Position numbers and translations under genes: made by a program. The notes beneath the pieces were generated by a model. It was not told the origin of the DNA. It searched no databases and saw nothing but the letters and a program-made list of their open reading frames with translations. Of a DNA stretch of 64,000 nucleotides, positions 27,237 through 35,640 are shown piece by piece. This stretch comes from Marinagarivorans cellulosilyticus (GTDB lineage Bacteria > Pseudomonadota > Gammaproteobacteria > Pseudomonadales > Cellvibrionaceae): assembly GCF_021655555.1 (NCBI RefSeq), contig NZ_AP023086.1, positions 3,564,685-3,628,684 of the forward strand. Reading direction: 5' to 3'. Within the stretch, counting starts at the first letter, position 1. Every line of letters starts with the position of its first letter.

Positions 27237-27737
27237 ATGATCATTCACCGTAAGCATAATCGTCAGAGCCAAGGGTTTAGCATCATAGAGCTATTAATCG
27301 TCATAATGATTATGGGCTTAGCTTTAGTGAAAGGCATTCCTTTTACTATGGATTGGGTTAACAGCGCTAGGGTAACTGAAGCTGAGTCTGGCTTGGTTGA
27401 GGCCTTAGGTTTTGCAAAGGCAAAAGCGCTTAGGAATGCTGAGGGTATTATTAATGGCGGTGCAGTAACGGCGGTGTGTTATAGCAATGATCGGTTAACG
27501 GTTGTTGAAGCGGCGGATGATAGCTCGCCGGCAAATTGCGGTGGCGGTTCCAGTCAAATATGGCAATTAACCCTGGCGGGTAATGTAAATATTGCAGTAC
27601 AGAATAATGATTTTGCGTGCCTTTGTGTTGATGCCAAGGCCCAGTTTACGCAAGCTGGTAGCTGTAATGCTTGTTCAACGAACACAACGTTTGCTCTAAG
27701 TGCTGGAGGTATCAGTGACTCGATTGAGATTTATTAA
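27237..27737 (+). CDS. GspH/FimT-type minor pilin
   Basis: 166 residues. Type IV prepilin signature: basic leader ending in SQG, cleavage before Phe14 (FSIIELLIVIM), with Glu at mature position 5 (Glu18), then the usual hydrophobic helix. C-terminal part has several Cys (CLCVDAK, CNACS) that could form disulfides. I used the ATG at 27237, which gives a normal 13-residue leader; an upstream ATG at 27186 would add 17 residues. First gene of a four-gene pilin-like operon. FimT/GspH proteins prime pilus assembly and in some bacteria bind DNA. Confidence 0.85.
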   Translation: MIIHRKHNRQSQGFSIIELLIVIMIMGLALVKGIPFTMDWVNSARVTEAESGLVEALGFAKAKALRNAEGIINGGAVTAVCYSNDRLTVVEAADDSSPANCGGGSSQIWQLTLAGNVNIAVQNNDFACLCVDAKAQFTQAGSCNACSTNTTFALSAGGISDSIEIY

Positions 27738-28134
27738 TACTGCAATGCCCCCCCGAATGGCTGGGGATTTTCTGATTGAAGCCATGATTGGCGTATTACT
27801 AATGGGGATTGTGGGCGCGGGTGTTACCTTTGTGACCTCGAGGGTTTCTGTTAGCCAGCACGATATGGCGATGCAAGAAATAGTGATTGGTGAACTGCGC
27901 GGGATGTTGCTAGCAAATGGTTCGGGCTCGGATGTTTGTGATCAAACTCCTTATGTTTATTTGCCGAATGATGAAGTGTTGCGGGTTAAGGTCAGTGGTT
28001 GCGGGGCTAATGCGGTTGCCAGTGTTGGAGGCGTTGAAATCAATAGTGTGCAAACCCCCATCGTATTGTCTGTGGAGTCACCAAGCATGGGCACAATTAA
28101 TGTTGGTGGTGCCTTAGTAACAGAAGAAGGGTAA
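27715..28134 (+). CDS. PilV-like minor pilin
   Basis: 139 residues from a GTG at 27715, which has GGAGG 5 bases upstream and overlaps the end of the FimT-like gene by 23 bases. Prepilin-like N-terminus: leader ending AG, then DFLIEAMIGVLLMGIVG with Glu at mature position 5. The rest is a short beta-rich domain with paired Cys (SDVCDQ, SGCGAN). By position and size it corresponds to PilV of type IV pilus minor-pilin operons. Identity beyond pilin-like is moderate. Confidence 0.78.
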   Translation: MTRLRFINTAMPPRMAGDFLIEAMIGVLLMGIVGAGVTFVTSRVSVSQHDMAMQEIVIGELRGMLLANGSGSDVCDQTPYVYLPNDEVLRVKVSGCGANAVASVGGVEINSVQTPIVLSVESPSMGTINVGGALVTEEG

Positions 28135-28138
28135 TTCG

Positions 28139-28789
28139 ATGGGACGGATTCTTAGGCGTCAGGCAGGCACTACACTAATCGGGCTGATGATTGGTTTGTT
28201 GGTATCGGTAGTGGGCATTTTAGCAAGCCTAAGTTTGTACAAAACCTTAGTGTCTGTCGCTACGGAAGCAAAAGTCGATGCCATGCACGATGGTCAATTG
28301 GCGACCACATTATTAGCAATTCAGCTAAAAGTTCAAAACGCCGGTTTTGGGTTAGATACTAATTCATCCAATATTGACATTACAGAAGTTAACGATGAAA
28401 AACATTTGTATTGGCGCTACAAAGTCGATGGCGTAACGACTTGCGAGGGGCTGCGGCGGTATGTGCGAACTGTCAACGGTATCGATGGTTTTGCACTGGA
28501 TTATATCACTGCAGCAGGTAACAGCTGTACGGACGAAGCGGCTTTAAACACGATGGCTTGGCAGTCGTCTTCGACAATATCTGTATTTTCAAAAAATGTT
28601 ACCGACATTGTTGATTTTGCTTTGACGCAACAATCGTGCTCGCCATATGGCATGGATGATTCGGGTAATTTTTATGTTTTAACCTTGTCTGGTCGTACGG
28701 CGGCCAATATTACTGGTGTTATTGCCAATGGTAACCCGCTAGAAAATACGGAGTTAAAACTCTGCCTTCCCAATATTCGTAGCGCATAA
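28139..28789 (+). CDS. PilW-like minor pilin lacking Glu5
   Basis: 216 residues. Basic leader MGRILRRQAG then the hydrophobic segment TTLIGLMIGLLVSVVGILASL. The mature position 5 is Gly instead of the usual Glu. The remaining domain has Cys residues at about TTCEGL, NSCTDE, QQSCSP and LKLCLP, as in PilW-type proteins. Starts 4 bases after the PilV-like stop, with a GAAGAAGG site upstream. Pilins without Glu5 tend to sit at the tip of the complex (as GspK in type II secretion), so a tip position is a reasonable inference. Confidence 0.75.
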   Translation: MGRILRRQAGTTLIGLMIGLLVSVVGILASLSLYKTLVSVATEAKVDAMHDGQLATTLLAIQLKVQNAGFGLDTNSSNIDITEVNDEKHLYWRYKVDGVTTCEGLRRYVRTVNGIDGFALDYITAAGNSCTDEAALNTMAWQSSSTISVFSKNVTDIVDFALTQQSCSPYGMDDSGNFYVLTLSGRTAANITGVIANGNPLENTELKLCLPNIRSA

Positions 28790-28807
28790 ATAGTTTGAGG
28801 TGCTGGT

Positions 28808-30805
28808 GTGAGAAATCTACAAACATTAAATAAGCAGCAGGGATTGGCGACTGTACTCATTGTATTGTTGGTGGGTGTATCTATGACTGCTATGGCCATG
28901 GGATTGGCGCGCTCAGTTAAAAGTACTCAGCATAAACAAACTGCAGTGCATGCTGCAACGCACGCGCAATCTGCTGCTTGGTCTGCGGTTCATATTTTCA
29001 AGGAATACCTTAAAACGTTGGATTACGACCATGTTGCTGCAATGCCGATAGATACAGCTATTCCAATGGCGGTGACAGGGTCAGCGCAAGTGTTATCAGC
29101 CGCTATTGTTTCTATCGATAATAGTTTGAAAGATAGTGAAGGTATTCGAGTAACGGCGAATATAAAAGCTTACGATGCTAGGGCAAAAGCGACTTCGTCC
29201 ATACAAGTGGTTTATCAGGTTATTAATGCTGTGTGTGATTTATGCCAGTTACTTGATGCGAACATCGATTTATTCGATGATACCATTTTAGGGGGGGATA
29301 TTGAAATGAAGGTCCCAGCAAATACACCGACTAAAGTGAATGTTGATGGCGATGTTAATGCTTTAAGTATATCGCTGATAGGTGTGACCTACTTAAATGC
29401 TACTGGCGACGTTACTCTTGGTAGTGCAGTTCCGTTAGAGGAAGTGTACACCAATGGCGATTTACTATTGGATGGTGCAGCAAATGTTGATAAAGCATCA
29501 GCTTTAGGAACTGTGACATTAAAAAATGCGGGGACAGCTGAGTTAATTTATGCAAATGGCAGTTTAGCTTTTGGTGGGGGAAGGGTTGGCGTTGCGAATA
29601 CGCTAGGTTCAGTAGATGTAACTCAGTGGGCATTTTACGGAACAATTATGGCGCAGGGGGATGTGGATATAGCTGCCCCAGTTGAAAAGGTACACACACG
29701 CGGTGATGTTATATTGCGGGCGTGGGCAGATGCGAGAGATATTGCTTCGAAAAAATCAATCACTTGCCCGAATTCAAGCTGGAATTTGTATGATTCCCTT
29801 GTCGCTGAAATTGCCTTAATTAACTGCCCTGAGCTTTCATTGAATACGATTCAAGGCACAGAGGTTAATGTGCCGCTAATGGAAGAGCTGGAACCCTTTA
29901 GCAGAACAAAACCGCAAATTGATGCTTGGATGGTTAAAGCTGACGCCAATTATGCTTTCGAGTATGTCAGCGGTGCTATACGCGTAACGGTAAAAAATGT
30001 TAACAGCATTGCTGACGGAACATATTTTTTGGGCAGTTACCCCTATGACGGATTACGCGACCATCGAGATTATCTATGCGATGCCATCAATGGTATGGGG
30101 CAATGTACATCACCTGTGGCGCGGACAAAAACAATATGCCAAGGCTATACCGATGCTAACAGCTGTTTTAGTTATGACAATGCCAGTAAAACATGGACCA
30201 TTGGAGGGAAAAATATAGCGCCGGGTATTGTATGGTTTGAAGGCAATCTAGTGTTGTCTAACGGCGAGTATTACAACACTTTTGCAGCTACCGGCAATAT
30301 TACTACTGCGGGCGCGATGAAAACCTATGCCCCCAACTTTGTCGGTTACAACGCTGTGTGCACCCTCGCTTATCCACTTTCCCCAACTGCAGACTTTGCA
30401 GATCTTTACCCTGAGCAGCTTTGTGATCAAGATTTGGCGGTAATGAATTATCTACCCTTGGCCAATATCGTTGTTATGGCGGGGGGGAACAACCCGTTTG
30501 CTGGCGGGGTTTATCAAGGTGGCGATATTACGTTGGCCGCTTCAAATGAATTATTCGGCACCGTATTGGCCGGAAATAACCTAGATACGGGTGGCGATAC
30601 TATTGTGCACGGTTATATTTCTGCTGCAGCTAATGGCAGTGGCTCTGGAACTAATGACTTGGCGGGTAAGACAGTAATTGATTTGGAAAACCTACCATCA
30701 ACTTACCGGCCCAATGAGGTGCCAGATTTTGATGGTGGCTCATGTACAAGTTCGTGCTCGCCACCCACGGAAGGCGTTGATGTTTTGTGGTCGCGCTATC
30801 TGTAA
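28808..30805 (+). CDS. PilX-like pilus-assembly protein with a large C-terminal beta domain
   Basis: 665 residues from a GTG with GAGG upstream. N-terminus QQGLATVLIVLLVGVSMTAMAMG resembles PilX/pilin leader peptides and again lacks Glu5. Ordinary PilX proteins are about 170-200 residues. Here about 500 additional residues follow, with strand-rich repeating units (NGDLLLDGAANVDKASALGTV; NAGTAELIYANGSLAFGGG; GDVDIAAPVEKVHTRGDVIL) that look like a beta-solenoid, then a Cys-containing region (CDAINGMGQCTSP; CSFSYD-like). Last gene of the pilin operon. No PilY1 or PilE follows. An adhesin or tip-filament role is inference. Confidence 0.75.
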   Translation: MRNLQTLNKQQGLATVLIVLLVGVSMTAMAMGLARSVKSTQHKQTAVHAATHAQSAAWSAVHIFKEYLKTLDYDHVAAMPIDTAIPMAVTGSAQVLSAAIVSIDNSLKDSEGIRVTANIKAYDARAKATSSIQVVYQVINAVCDLCQLLDANIDLFDDTILGGDIEMKVPANTPTKVNVDGDVNALSISLIGVTYLNATGDVTLGSAVPLEEVYTNGDLLLDGAANVDKASALGTVTLKNAGTAELIYANGSLAFGGGRVGVANTLGSVDVTQWAFYGTIMAQGDVDIAAPVEKVHTRGDVILRAWADARDIASKKSITCPNSSWNLYDSLVAEIALINCPELSLNTIQGTEVNVPLMEELEPFSRTKPQIDAWMVKADANYAFEYVSGAIRVTVKNVNSIADGTYFLGSYPYDGLRDHRDYLCDAINGMGQCTSPVARTKTICQGYTDANSCFSYDNASKTWTIGGKNIAPGIVWFEGNLVLSNGEYYNTFAATGNITTAGAMKTYAPNFVGYNAVCTLAYPLSPTADFADLYPEQLCDQDLAVMNYLPLANIVVMAGGNNPFAGGVYQGGDITLAASNELFGTVLAGNNLDTGGDTIVHGYISAAANGSGSGTNDLAGKTVIDLENLPSTYRPNEVPDFDGGSCTSSCSPPTEGVDVLWSRYL

Positions 30806-30849
30806 TGTGGCTCTAACTATATAACATTGAGGGCGAGCTGAAACTCGGC

Positions 30850-31581
30850 CTATGGGGTGTTTTTGCCGCCGCTAACTTTCCTTTTAAGCTCATCGATATC
30901 AAGGATAACAACATGCTTTTTATCGAGAGCAATTAAACCGCTCTTGTGGAAGCGCCCAAGCACACGACTTACGGTTTCTATGGTTAAGCCTAGGTAATTG
31001 CCAATGTCAGACCGCGCCATAGGCAAATAAAATTCCGTAGCTGATAGCCCACGTTGACTGTTGCGCTGCGAGATACTAAGCAGCAAAAAAGCCATTTTTT
31101 CGTCTGCACTGTTTTTGCTAAGAAGGCTAATAAGCTCTTGATCACTGGCAATTTCTTTGCCCATGATTTGAAAGAAGCGACGTTGTAAGTTTGGAATTTT
31201 AACGCTGAGATCTTCTAGTTGGTTAAATGGTATTTCGCAGACCGAGCTCGTCTCTAAAGCGATGGCGGTATTGGTGTGGTTGTTGGTGGCAATGCCATCC
31301 ATGCCGAGGATTTCACCGGGTAAATAAAACCCCGTGACTTGCTCTTCTCCATCTGTGGAGACGGCCACAGTTTTGAACGAGCCAGAACGCACCGCAAAAA
31401 CAGCCCTAAAAGCGTCACCGGCAAAGTAGAGTTTGTCTGATTTTTGCAGTGGGCGGCCGCGCTGAACGATTTGGTCCAGTTGGTTGATATCATTACGCAG
31501 AAGGCTAATGGGTAGGCAAAGATCCCCTAAGCGGCATTCTCCGCAATTGACTTGTGATCCGGTGTTGCAGTGTGCTTTCAT
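30850..31581 (-). CDS. fnr: Fnr/Anr family oxygen-responsive transcription regulator
   Basis: 243 residues. Four cysteines for a 4Fe-4S cluster are present: Cys13, Cys16, Cys22 near the N-terminus and Cys115. The cyclic-nucleotide-like beta barrel follows (about 40-150), then the Crp-type helix-turn-helix with recognition helix IETVSRVLGRF, where Glu202, Ser205 and Arg206 are the residues that read TTGAT half-sites in Fnr. It should switch genes between aerobic and anaerobic growth. I chose the ATG at 31581 rather than the upstream 31647 because family members begin close to the first cysteines. No clear Fnr box was found upstream of it. Confidence 0.93.
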   Translation of the reverse strand: MKAHCNTGSQVNCGECRLGDLCLPISLLRNDINQLDQIVQRGRPLQKSDKLYFAGDAFRAVFAVRSGSFKTVAVSTDGEEQVTGFYLPGEILGMDGIATNNHTNTAIALETSSVCEIPFNQLEDLSVKIPNLQRRFFQIMGKEIASDQELISLLSKNSADEKMAFLLLSISQRNSQRGLSATEFYLPMARSDIGNYLGLTIETVSRVLGRFHKSGLIALDKKHVVILDIDELKRKVSGGKNTP

Positions 31582-31842
31582 CGCTGTCTCTTTGTCCGCT
31601 TGAGGTTGAACCTGGAAACCGCAGTTAAACCAGCAAAGTCTCCGCATTCACTGGGTGCACCTGACGCGATAAAAATAATTCATCACCAATAAGGTGACTA
31701 CACACTTTACTACACGCCATGCGCATCCCGGTAATGCGGGGCTTTTTGACTCTAAACTGCGATCTCTAGGTTGAATCAATGACTCATTTGCGGGCATTTT
31801 ACAAGGCTTGGCGCATAGACAAAAGGCGTGATTAACTAATTG
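31582..31842. other. Intergenic region fnr / cobB, no gene seen
   Basis: About 260 bases upstream of fnr and downstream of the sirtuin stop. It contains a TTGAATCAA-type palindrome near 31770-31780, which is not a full Fnr box. Promoter for fnr is likely here but I cannot place its hexamers. Confidence 0.4.
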
Positions 31843-32571
31843 CTACATTAGATGCTGTTTATGGCTTTTTTGCGACACGGCGTGTGAGAGCAGTTGTCCG
31901 AAATAGTCCGGTACTATTTGAGAGGCCAAGCCTTGAATGTGTTGTTCAAAGTCGCCATTTGCGGGGGCGTAATTCAGCGAGACGGTTTGAGCGTTACAAC
32001 TTTTTGCCATTTCGACAAAGCTGGCCGCAGGTTGTACTTGACCGCTGGTACCTATGGCTATGAAACGGTCGCATTGCTGTAATGCTTCGTTAATATCGAG
32101 CATATAAAAGGGGATTTCATCGAACCAAACAATATGCGGTCGTAAAGTTTTTGTTTGATTGCAGCAAGGGCAGGGGGTTGATGGGAGGATGGGGGACGTC
32201 CAATGGTAAACCCTGAAGGTGCGCTGGCAGCGTACTTTTAATAGCTCGCCGTGCATATGTAACACCTTTTCGCTACCGGCGCGCTCGTGTAGGTTGTCGA
32301 CATTTTGAGTTATAAGGGTAAAGCGACCGGGGTATTGCCGAGCAAATTCGGCAAGTGCGATATGGGCTGCATTTGGCTGAATGTTATTTTGGAGTTCTTG
32401 TCTTCGCTGATTGTAAAAGCTTTGTACTTTAGCTGGGTCAGACTTAAAAGCAGTTGGCGTGCACACTTCTTCAATTTTATACCCCTGCCATAATCCGTCG
32501 GCATCCCGAAAAGTCGCCAGCCCCGATTCTGCCGAAATACCCGCCCCTGTTAGGACTACGATAGATTCCAT
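31843..32571 (-). CDS. cobB: NAD-dependent protein deacylase, CobB/SIR2 type
   Basis: 242 residues. NAD-binding GAGISAESGLATFRD, the TQNVDNLHERAG loop, and catalytic His107 in HMHG are intact. Tyr53 and Arg56 (YNQRR) match the pair that lets class III sirtuins remove succinyl and malonyl groups. The zinc-binding region resembles E. coli CobB in having a reduced first pair and CPCC as the second. In bacteria CobB deacetylates acetyl-CoA synthetase, and an acs gene is in the same window. The ATG at 32571 fits. Monocistronic by position. Confidence 0.95.
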   Translation of the reverse strand: MESIVVLTGAGISAESGLATFRDADGLWQGYKIEEVCTPTAFKSDPAKVQSFYNQRRQELQNNIQPNAAHIALAEFARQYPGRFTLITQNVDNLHERAGSEKVLHMHGELLKVRCQRTFRVYHWTSPILPSTPCPCCNQTKTLRPHIVWFDEIPFYMLDINEALQQCDRFIAIGTSGQVQPAASFVEMAKSCNAQTVSLNYAPANGDFEQHIQGLASQIVPDYFGQLLSHAVSQKSHKQHLM

Positions 32572-32937
32572 AATTCATACCTTGCACATATGTAGAAGCA
32601 TGAATTTACCGTAAACGGCGTGAGAACATTTTGTGTTAACGCAAAAAAAGCAGTTTTAGCAATGTGGCTGGCTAACGGAAGTAACAATGCCTATAAAAGT
32701 AGCAATTTCGTCATAATTTGCTTGCGACCAGGCGATCGTAGCTATGAGTAGTACTGCGGCTGGGAGTTATTGCGAGGATTCTTGGTGTAATAGTTGTGGA
32801 GTGCGTCACAGTTTTTGTTTTTTTGGGGGTTCGTGTCGTCTCATGCAACGCATTCATTGACCGTTTGCCTCCTCTTCGTTAGCTTTCCCGTCGAGCATAT
32901 ATCATGTTCATTAAGTTTCTCAACAAAGGATATAGTT
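32572..32937. other. Divergent intergenic region cobB / four-repeat protein
   Basis: About 365 bases with no supported gene. A possible plus-strand promoter is listed at 32857-32885. The rest holds poly-T and A-rich tracts without a clear dyad. Confidence 0.45.
32857..32885 (+). promoter_or_regulatory. Possible promoter for the four-repeat secreted protein
   Basis: TTGACC (32857-32862), 17-base spacer, TAGCTT (32880-32885). The -10 is a weak match. Position about 50 bases before the ATG is reasonable. Confidence 0.4.
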
Positions 32938-33678
32938 ATGGACTTACGACTTTTAAAAGCCTGCGGATTAAGCGCAGCATTAATGCTAGTTGGATCTACT
33001 TCGTACGCGGAGAGTCTTAATCAGGCTGGGCTGCAGGCTAATGGCGAGACGTTCCAGTTTGGTTTCGCCTCTATCCCAAATATCCAAATAAGCAATGCAC
33101 CTTCGGATACAGATTACAATCGTAGTGCAATGCTCCATGATGGGTCTACATACCGTTTATATTTCTTTAAGGAGGGGAGTGAAGACACCCTCTATCAATT
33201 CGGTTTTAATGGTAGTAGCTATCAGTACGGGCACAATTCAATTGCGCAATTACGAATTACCAATAAGCCATCAGATGCTAACCCTGAAGATTTTGCAATG
33301 CTTCATGACGGGTCGGTTTATCGTCTTTATATGCTAAGTTACGATCAAACTAAGGTTTACCAGTTTGGTTGGAATGGTTCTAGTTATCAATACGGCCATA
33401 GATCAATACCTACAATATCAATTACCGGTGCCCCTTCTGATGCTGATAAATCGCGCTGGGCAATGCTTCATGATGGCCAAAACTACCGTTTATACTTCGC
33501 GAAGCAAGGTGTAACGGACAAAATTTATGGGTTTGCATGGAATGGCGGCTCTTATCAGTTTGGCTTTGATTCACCTGGTGTTATAGATTTGGATCTAGTC
33601 CCGACAAATAGCAATTTCGATATTATGAATATGTTGCACGACGGTTCACGTTCACGTTTTTACTACTTAGCACCATAG
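32938..33678 (+). CDS. Secreted protein of four tandem ~55-residue repeats, family unknown
   Basis: 246 residues from the ATG at 32938 (AAGGA site upstream). Residues 1-25 form a clear signal peptide ending SYAES. The mature part is four consecutive copies of a unit: FGF or FGW, GSSYQYGHxSI, then APSD, and AMLHDGxxYRLYF. The fourth copy is more diverged (PGVIDLDLVPTN, NMLHDGSRSRFYY). The even spacing of beta-strand-like segments suggests a small beta-propeller or a four-fold beta structure. The hydrophobic/aromatic pattern may make a carbohydrate-binding face; this is speculation. I do not recognise the family. It has its own hairpin downstream. Confidence 0.82.
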   Translation: MDLRLLKACGLSAALMLVGSTSYAESLNQAGLQANGETFQFGFASIPNIQISNAPSDTDYNRSAMLHDGSTYRLYFFKEGSEDTLYQFGFNGSSYQYGHNSIAQLRITNKPSDANPEDFAMLHDGSVYRLYMLSYDQTKVYQFGWNGSSYQYGHRSIPTISITGAPSDADKSRWAMLHDGQNYRLYFAKQGVTDKIYGFAWNGGSYQFGFDSPGVIDLDLVPTNSNFDIMNMLHDGSRSRFYYLAP

Positions 33679-33693
33679 ATTTTGTATGGCCCT

Positions 33694-33722
33694 ATAAGTC
33701 AGCAGCATAGCTGCTGACTTAT
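33694..33722 (+). terminator. Hairpin after the four-repeat protein gene
   Basis: A perfect 12-bp stem ATAAGTCAGCAG / CTGCTGACTTAT with a 5-base loop, 15 bases after the stop. The following bases are pyrimidine-rich but there is no long T run. Confidence 0.6.
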
Positions 33723-34084
33723 CTCCTATTAAATTGTTGTTATTTCCTTGCTATCCCCCCCTCTTTTTTTATTTAGTTGAACCTGCTTTTATTTAGTTCG
33801 ACGTCTTCACAAAGCGCCAATATTTGGTGTGGGCGCACACAATGCTTTAGCGTATGATGCTGTTCGCCCGAGGGCCGCCGTTGGGGTCTTCCAATTGCGC
33901 GATTGCTCTACTAAGGCTCAGTTATGTGTGGCTATTTGCCTCTTAAATCTATATTGCGTTGCTGAATCGGCGCATATGTGGATTGGGTATGTAAAACCCA
34001 TTTCGCATCCGCCTAAGTGTTGGCCGGATGTCATTTGGGAAGCTGCATTCATTTTTAATTTCTTCTGAAGATATTTGGTTACGT
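33723..34084. other. Intergenic stretch without a supported gene
   Basis: About 360 bases. A 12-bp direct repeat TTTTATTTAGTT occurs at 33767 and 33787, 20 bases apart. A 79-codon plus frame (33829-34068) has no recognisable domain or ribosome binding site. Nothing else seen. Confidence 0.5.
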
Positions 34085-34696
34085 ATGGTATTTGTCCGAT
34101 CTAATATGTTAGTGCTTTGCATGGTATTCATATCTGGCTTTTCAGTGATGAGCGTAGAGATGCTTGGGGGCAGGATACTGGCTCCTTATTTTGGCGGTAG
34201 CGTATACGTATGGGGTAGCCTGATATTTACTTTTATGGTCGGCCTCTCTCTAGGTTATGGTGTTGGTGGGCGCCTATCTGTTCGATTTTATGGGATAAAG
34301 ATATTGGGCGCCTTGTTATGCTTTTCTGCTTTGCAGGTGCTGTTGGTGGAATTTTCTTCAGATTGGGTATTGGGTATTGCATTTAGCCAAACTAGCGACC
34401 CCCGATCCGGCTCTTTGTTGGCAGCGCTCGCGCTTTATTTACTGCCGACGGCAACTTTAGGGACTTTGTCTCCAGTTGCGATTAGGACAATTTCCCATGA
34501 CATTCATAAGGTTGGAAACAGTGCAGGGAACCTCTATCTGGTGTCAACACTGGGGTCGGCGGTAGGAACTCTTGTCACGGCTTTTTGGTTGGTAGCCTTG
34601 TTCGAGGTTAAATCCATTATGTTTGGTAATGCAGTGGCTCTGATGTTGGCTGCTAGCCTTTGTTTGCTCGGTAATAGGCGTGGGGAAGTTAAATGA
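34085..34696 (+). CDS. Membrane protein, N-terminal half of a spermidine-synthase-like fusion
   Basis: About 203 residues, nearly all membrane helices (six likely), with the motif SVMSVEMLGGRILAPYFGGSVYVWGSLI. This is the N-terminal transmembrane domain of the fused 'membrane domain plus spermidine-synthase-like' proteins. Those usually continue into a methyltransferase-fold domain; here the chain stops and the next gene starts with an ATGA overlap. Upstream ATG at 34028 gives 19 more residues without a better ribosome site. The substrate of the family is not established. The pair probably forms one complex. Confidence 0.72.
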   Translation: MVFVRSNMLVLCMVFISGFSVMSVEMLGGRILAPYFGGSVYVWGSLIFTFMVGLSLGYGVGGRLSVRFYGIKILGALLCFSALQVLLVEFSSDWVLGIAFSQTSDPRSGSLLAALALYLLPTATLGTLSPVAIRTISHDIHKVGNSAGNLYLVSTLGSAVGTLVTAFWLVALFEVKSIMFGNAVALMLAASLCLLGNRRGEVK

Positions 34697-35613
34697 TTTT
34701 GAGATTACTGTTTGTTGGCAGCCGAGGTTGGCTTTCGTGCATATTGTTTCTTGTAGGGGGGCTTCAATCATTTGGCGCGTTAGCACAGCCTGTTGTGCTG
34801 AAAGAGTATAAGTCCCTTTACCGAAATGTCACTGTTATAGAAACGCCGCATAGTCGATGCGTTCGGCTAAAGAATAAAAAGAACCCCTTCAATTCCCAGA
34901 GCTGCTTAAGTTTGGCGAAGCCTGACGAGCTTCTGTTCTTCTATTCTAAAGCGATGATGGCTGCGCTTAGCACGCAAAAGGACGATGTCAGGGTCTTAAG
35001 TGTGGGCTTAGGTGGCGGCACCATGCCAAGAGCCATTATGAGTTATTTTAAATCCCCCCATGTCACTACCGTCGAGCTGGATTCAAAAATGCTCGAAGCT
35101 GCGGAAGAGTTTATGCATTTTAAGCAGGCAGATAATAATCGAGTGGTGATTCAAGACGCACGTTATTTTATTCGCAAGCAAGGCTTCGCCAAAGAAAAAT
35201 ATGACGTTATTTTGCTTGATGCATTTAATGGCGAATACATCCCGGAGCACTTGACGACACGAGAATTCTTGGAGGAAGTCAAAAAGATTCTCTCCCCGAA
35301 TGGCCTATTGTTATCCAATACATTTTCCTTTCGAGACTTTTATAATTCGGAGTCTGTTACATACGAAGCGGTCTTCCCCGATTTCTGTGCTTTTAAATCC
35401 GCAGGTGCCCGTACGGTGGTAGCATTCAATGGCTCTAAGTGCGATGCAGAGAAGCTTAAGCAGGATGTTGAGCGAAACCTCGTAGCTCTTGCTCCCTATA
35501 TTCGGAATGCTAGAGGTATCGTCAATAGCATTACCGATAAAAAAGATTGGAATGTGAGTGCTAAGGTATTTACGGACGAATTTTCGCCTGCAAATTTATA
35601 TAATGTACAGTGA
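34693..35613 (+). CDS. Spermidine-synthase-like methyltransferase-fold protein
   Basis: 306 residues. A hydrophobic N-terminal segment (about 15-32, WLSCILFLVGGLQSFGALA) looks like a signal anchor or the final membrane helix of the split protein. The soluble part has the SpeE-type Rossmann features: VLSVGLGGGTMPRAI, then VELDSKMLEAA, then VVIQDARYFI and ILLDAFNGEYIPEHLTT. Overlaps the membrane-half gene by four bases (ATGA). The fold suggests binding of SAM or decarboxylated SAM, but a true polyamine synthase has additional catalytic residues that I cannot confirm. Likely a membrane-tethered enzyme on the cytoplasmic side. Confidence 0.78.
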   Translation: MILRLLFVGSRGWLSCILFLVGGLQSFGALAQPVVLKEYKSLYRNVTVIETPHSRCVRLKNKKNPFNSQSCLSLAKPDELLFFYSKAMMAALSTQKDDVRVLSVGLGGGTMPRAIMSYFKSPHVTTVELDSKMLEAAEEFMHFKQADNNRVVIQDARYFIRKQGFAKEKYDVILLDAFNGEYIPEHLTTREFLEEVKKILSPNGLLLSNTFSFRDFYNSESVTYEAVFPDFCAFKSAGARTVVAFNGSKCDAEKLKQDVERNLVALAPYIRNARGIVNSITDKKDWNVSAKVFTDEFSPANLYNVQ

Positions 35614-35640
35614 GTTGCAGGCTTAATTAAGAGTTTTTAG

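Noticed and set aside
31768..31782. TTGAATCAA-type palindrome upstream of fnr as an Fnr box
   Set aside because: Does not fit the two half-sites TTGAT and ATCAA with a four-base gap.
33829..34068. A 79-codon frame upstream of the split membrane gene
   Set aside because: No start context, no recognisable sequence and composition unlike the neighbours.
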